NCBI GenBank assembly: GCA_003564735.1
Contig: PXEK01000217.1
Span: 1-8,177, forward strand
Direction: 5' to 3'
DNA: 8,177 bases
Source of the DNA: Cryomorphaceae bacterium
GTDB taxonomy: Bacteria > Bacteroidota > Bacteroidia > Flavobacteriales_G > Salibacteraceae
Below the pieces are notes generated by a model. It was not told the DNA's origin. It saw only the letters and a list, made by a program, of their open reading frames with translations, and did no database searches. How positions within the stretch are numbered: position 1 is the stretch's first letter; every line of letters starts with the position of its first letter. Of the stretch, positions 5,878 to 8,177 are shown one piece after another. A program made the position numbers and the translations under genes.

Positions 5878-5917
5878 AGAAATATACCTCTTTTGAAATA
5901 GTTTCATAACAGATGAG
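5878..5917. other. Convergent intergenic gap
   Basis: Forty A/T-rich bases separate two converging genes. The only inverted repeat seen is a weak TGAAA-TAG-TTTCA. No GC-rich bidirectional terminator is evident. Confidence 0.5.
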
Positions 5918-8177
5918 CTACTTCTCCTTTACTTTCATCACGTTATCATTCGGGTCGCGATCAATGAGGTAATTGTATGGGTCTATACCGGCTTTTATCG
6001 GTTTTTCGGGAACGGTGTACTCAAATGTATTGTGCTGTTGCGTAATGCGTTTGCGCTCAAAAACCAGCGGTTGTCCAAGGTCACCGGCCTCAGGGTTCTG
6101 ACCAAAAACAGCAATATCAATAAAATCATCGAGGGGCACGGTGGTTTCTTTACCCAGCGTATCGGCGCGAAATTTTTGGCTTTCTACCGTGAGCGTAACC
6201 CGGTATTCGTCGCCGACTTTTTCATATTCGGCCTCTTTTATTTGGTTTGAAAACAGGGTGATGTGCTCAAATAAATCGTCAATAACATACTGCAAGGAGT
6301 CGGGTGTTTCGGCTCTGAAAAATCGCAACGCCGAGAGCGATGTAGGGTAAGGCGGTTCCTCATAAGCGTATGCGTCAACCAAATTGCTCAAAGCGTGATT
6401 CGCTGCATCTTCGCCAATGATTTCCTTAAGGTAATACATCACAACGCTGCCTTTTTGGTAATAAATATAGCTTTGTTGCTCTACCTCAGCTAAAGGGCGC
6501 TCGGCTTCGGGCTCGCTCGACCGGCCTCGCAAGTACCCGTCTGTTTCATACTTTAAAAATTTACGCATTTTATCCTTTCCGTACTCTTCCTCCATGACCA
6601 TGAGCGAGCTGTACTGTGCAAAACTTTCACTCATCATGACGGAACCGCGCATTTCGGGCCCTATGACTTGATGCGCCCACCACTGATGTGCCATTTCGTG
6701 GGCCACCACGTAATACACCACATCAATATCTTTTTGGGTTACGTTTCGCAAATCGGTGATGAAGCCTATTCCCTCACTATAGGGCATGGTGCCGGGAAAA
6801 GCCTGGGCAAATGAAGAGTACCGGGGGAATTCGATAATGCGGCATTGCTTGTGGTAGTAAGGCCCGAAGTTTTGTGTGTAATAATCGAGCGATTTACGCA
6901 TACTGCGCAACATGTTTTCAATATTGTACGAGTGCTCGGGGATGTAGTACACCTCCAAATCTATATCGTTGTGTTTTTCTCGCGCCACTTCATAACGCGC
7001 TGATATGAAGGAGTAAAAATTGAGTGCCTTGTGATCTAATTCGTACCGGAAATAACGCCTGTCGCCTTCTTCCCACTCTTTTACAAGGCTGCCGGGTGCA
7101 ACGGCGATTTGGTCTTTTGCCGTGCTGATTACCGTACTTAGTTTTACCCAATCGGCATCATTTGAAATGTAAGTATTCATGCGGTTGAGCGTATCTTGTT
7201 CGTTGAGTAGCGGCATTTTTTTCCGTTTCGGTAAGTCGTATTTTTTCCTTTTACTTTTGTTTGAAAGTTCCGCATTGTGATTATAACCTATTTGAGGCAT
7301 AAAGTCGGCATTATTCAAAAATGTGCCGTTTTGAGTCAGCGAGGTGAAGCTCACTTGGTTTTCAAAACCTTTGGTTTCCTTCGTAATGTCAATGCTCAAG
7401 GGCAAGCTGTCGCCGGGGTTTAGCGGTTGTTTCAGCTTGTAAATGCGGTACCCCAAACGGTGGTCGTGAGTTGTGAGTGAGGCGTCATTTATTTTGATCA
7501 GAACCGAATCCGGGCCGGGCGGAACCGAAAAGTGTACGGCATCGATTACGGAGTCTGTTTTATTCACTAACAGGGCCTCTACCGATACGTAAAGATTGCG
7601 CTCTTCAGGGTAAATATCCATTTCAAATGCTAGTTCCGTCCAGCGCGGTTGCGCTATGTTTTGGTACTTTTTGTAAAGCAGTTCGTAGTCAACCCGCTTT
7701 TGTTCCCCTTCTTTTATCGAGTCGTATGAATTGAGCACCTCGGTATTGTAAAATACCCAAGCGCCGCAAATCACGAATAATACCGAAAGAACCGAAAGGG
7801 TTACGGCCGATTTTTGAAATCGCTCTTTAGCGGTTTTGAGTCGGGTCTTGAAGTGCAACTCTTTGCCGCGCGTGTAAAAAGCGTAAATTACTATGCACAA
7901 TAATGCGCAAAACAACGCCCAATATATGGAATACCAAGTGATACCGGGTACGAACGGACCGTAACCGTTCATATCTGAATACGTGTAACCCGGCAAACTT
8001 CCGAATTTCACCATTTTTGTTCGGGTTTCTAAAATAATCCACAAAAAGGAGTTGGCAATAATGAATAACACAAATAAAAAGTAGCCTATGTACCTGTTGT
8101 TGACGAGATAATGAATGAGCAGGGCGATAACAATCAAAAAGCTGAACTCCAAGGTGCTTATGATTAAAAGTGAAACG
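5918..8177 (-). CDS. ABC-2 permease fused to M1-type metallopeptidase, 5' truncated by window edge
   Basis: The frame is open to the right edge, so the visible 752 residues are the C-terminal part; the TTG at 8152 lies within a continuing helix and is not a start. Four membrane helices (residues ~5-25, 29-49, 80-102, 122-143) end an ABC-2-type permease. A periplasmic region then resembles the M1 N-terminal beta domain, followed by the zinc site HEMAH (493-497) with WW directly after, probable third ligand Glu517 in SESFAQY, and Tyr573 in YQKG as the likely transition-state tyrosine. Glu517 is 20 residues after the second His, one more than the canonical HExxH-x18-E. The GxMEN exopeptidase loop is replaced by GTMPY (462-466). 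Bacteroidota commonly encode ~1,200-residue proteins of this design beside an ABC ATPase gene, which would lie beyond the window. The transported or cleaved substrate is unknown. Stop codon TAG. Confidence 0.9.
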   Translation of the reverse strand, partial: VSLLIISTLEFSFLIVIALLIHYLVNNRYIGYFLFVLFIIANSFLWIILETRTKMVKFGSLPGYTYSDMNGYGPFVPGITWYSIYWALFCALLCIVIYAFYTRGKELHFKTRLKTAKERFQKSAVTLSVLSVLFVICGAWVFYNTEVLNSYDSIKEGEQKRVDYELLYKKYQNIAQPRWTELAFEMDIYPEERNLYVSVEALLVNKTDSVIDAVHFSVPPGPDSVLIKINDASLTTHDHRLGYRIYKLKQPLNPGDSLPLSIDITKETKGFENQVSFTSLTQNGTFLNNADFMPQIGYNHNAELSNKSKRKKYDLPKRKKMPLLNEQDTLNRMNTYISNDADWVKLSTVISTAKDQIAVAPGSLVKEWEEGDRRYFRYELDHKALNFYSFISARYEVAREKHNDIDLEVYYIPEHSYNIENMLRSMRKSLDYYTQNFGPYYHKQCRIIEFPRYSSFAQAFPGTMPYSEGIGFITDLRNVTQKDIDVVYYVVAHEMAHQWWAHQVIGPEMRGSVMMSESFAQYSSLMVMEEEYGKDKMRKFLKYETDGYLRGRSSEPEAERPLAEVEQQSYIYYQKGSVVMYYLKEIIGEDAANHALSNLVDAYAYEEPPYPTSLSALRFFRAETPDSLQYVIDDLFEHITLFSNQIKEAEYEKVGDEYRVTLTVESQKFRADTLGKETTVPLDDFIDIAVFGQNPEAGDLGQPLVFERKRITQQHNTFEYTVPEKPIKAGIDPYNYLIDRDPNDNVMKVKEK
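6092..6108 (+). repeat. Dispersed 15/17-mer, copy 3 (inside peptidase gene)
   Basis: The plus strand reads AGGGTTCTGACCAAAAA. On the coding strand it encodes FGQNP within a variable-looking loop near the C-terminus of the M1 fusion protein. Confidence 0.75.

Noticed and set aside
5878..5917. Bidirectional terminator between the converging UbiA and M1 genes
   Set aside because: Only a 5-bp A/T stem is present, with no GC-rich stem or proper T-tract.
8150..8152. TTG as start codon of the minus-strand M1 fusion gene
   Set aside because: The frame continues upstream to the window edge with hydrophobic helix residues, and the family has a long permease part N-terminal to this point.

Overview
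The window looks like a chromosomal segment of a member of the Bacteroidota, most likely Flavobacteriales or a close relative. The evidence is the mevalonate-pathway genes with Bacteroidota-type motifs, a giant ABC-permease/M1-peptidase fusion typical of that phylum, few Shine-Dalgarno sequences, promoter-like TAnnTTTG boxes, and intergenic DNA built from ATCTGCG/CGCAGAT-type repeats. This assignment is inferred from protein and motif character; no rRNA or other marker is present.

Layout. Positions 2-283 hold the 3' end of an amidohydrolase gene. Positions 284-866 are non-coding: short perfect hairpins, a heptamer tandem, a 9-mer tandem and a ~100-bp direct repeat whose copies lie exactly 175 bp apart. 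Positions 909-1502 encode a DinB-fold protein with an N-terminal lipoprotein signal. Positions 1713-2855 encode an acyl-CoA dehydrogenase of the short-chain/butyryl-CoA type, closed by an intrinsic terminator at 2877-2915. Positions 2964-5877 are a tightly coupled three-gene operon with 4-nt overlaps: diphosphomevalonate decarboxylase, a mevalonate-kinase-like GHMP kinase, and a UbiA-family membrane prenyltransferase resembling archaeal digeranylgeranylglyceryl-phosphate synthase. Converging on it from the minus strand (5918 to the right edge) is the C-terminal two thirds or so of an ABC-2 permease fused to an M1-type zinc metallopeptidase domain.

How the genes fit together. The operon links two steps of isoprenoid precursor supply (mevalonate phosphorylation, and decarboxylation to isopentenyl diphosphate) to an enzyme that consumes polyprenyl diphosphate. 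This is the most coherent system in the window and, by inference, a candidate for an unusual bacterial prenyl lipid. The other genes look like independent units. No RNA gene, CRISPR array, prophage or insertion sequence was seen. The less ordinary signals are the repeat mosaic at 284-760, a 15-mer (17-mer in two copies) present three times in 8 kb, the atypical M1 active-site motifs, and the atypical second Asp motif of the UbiA protein.
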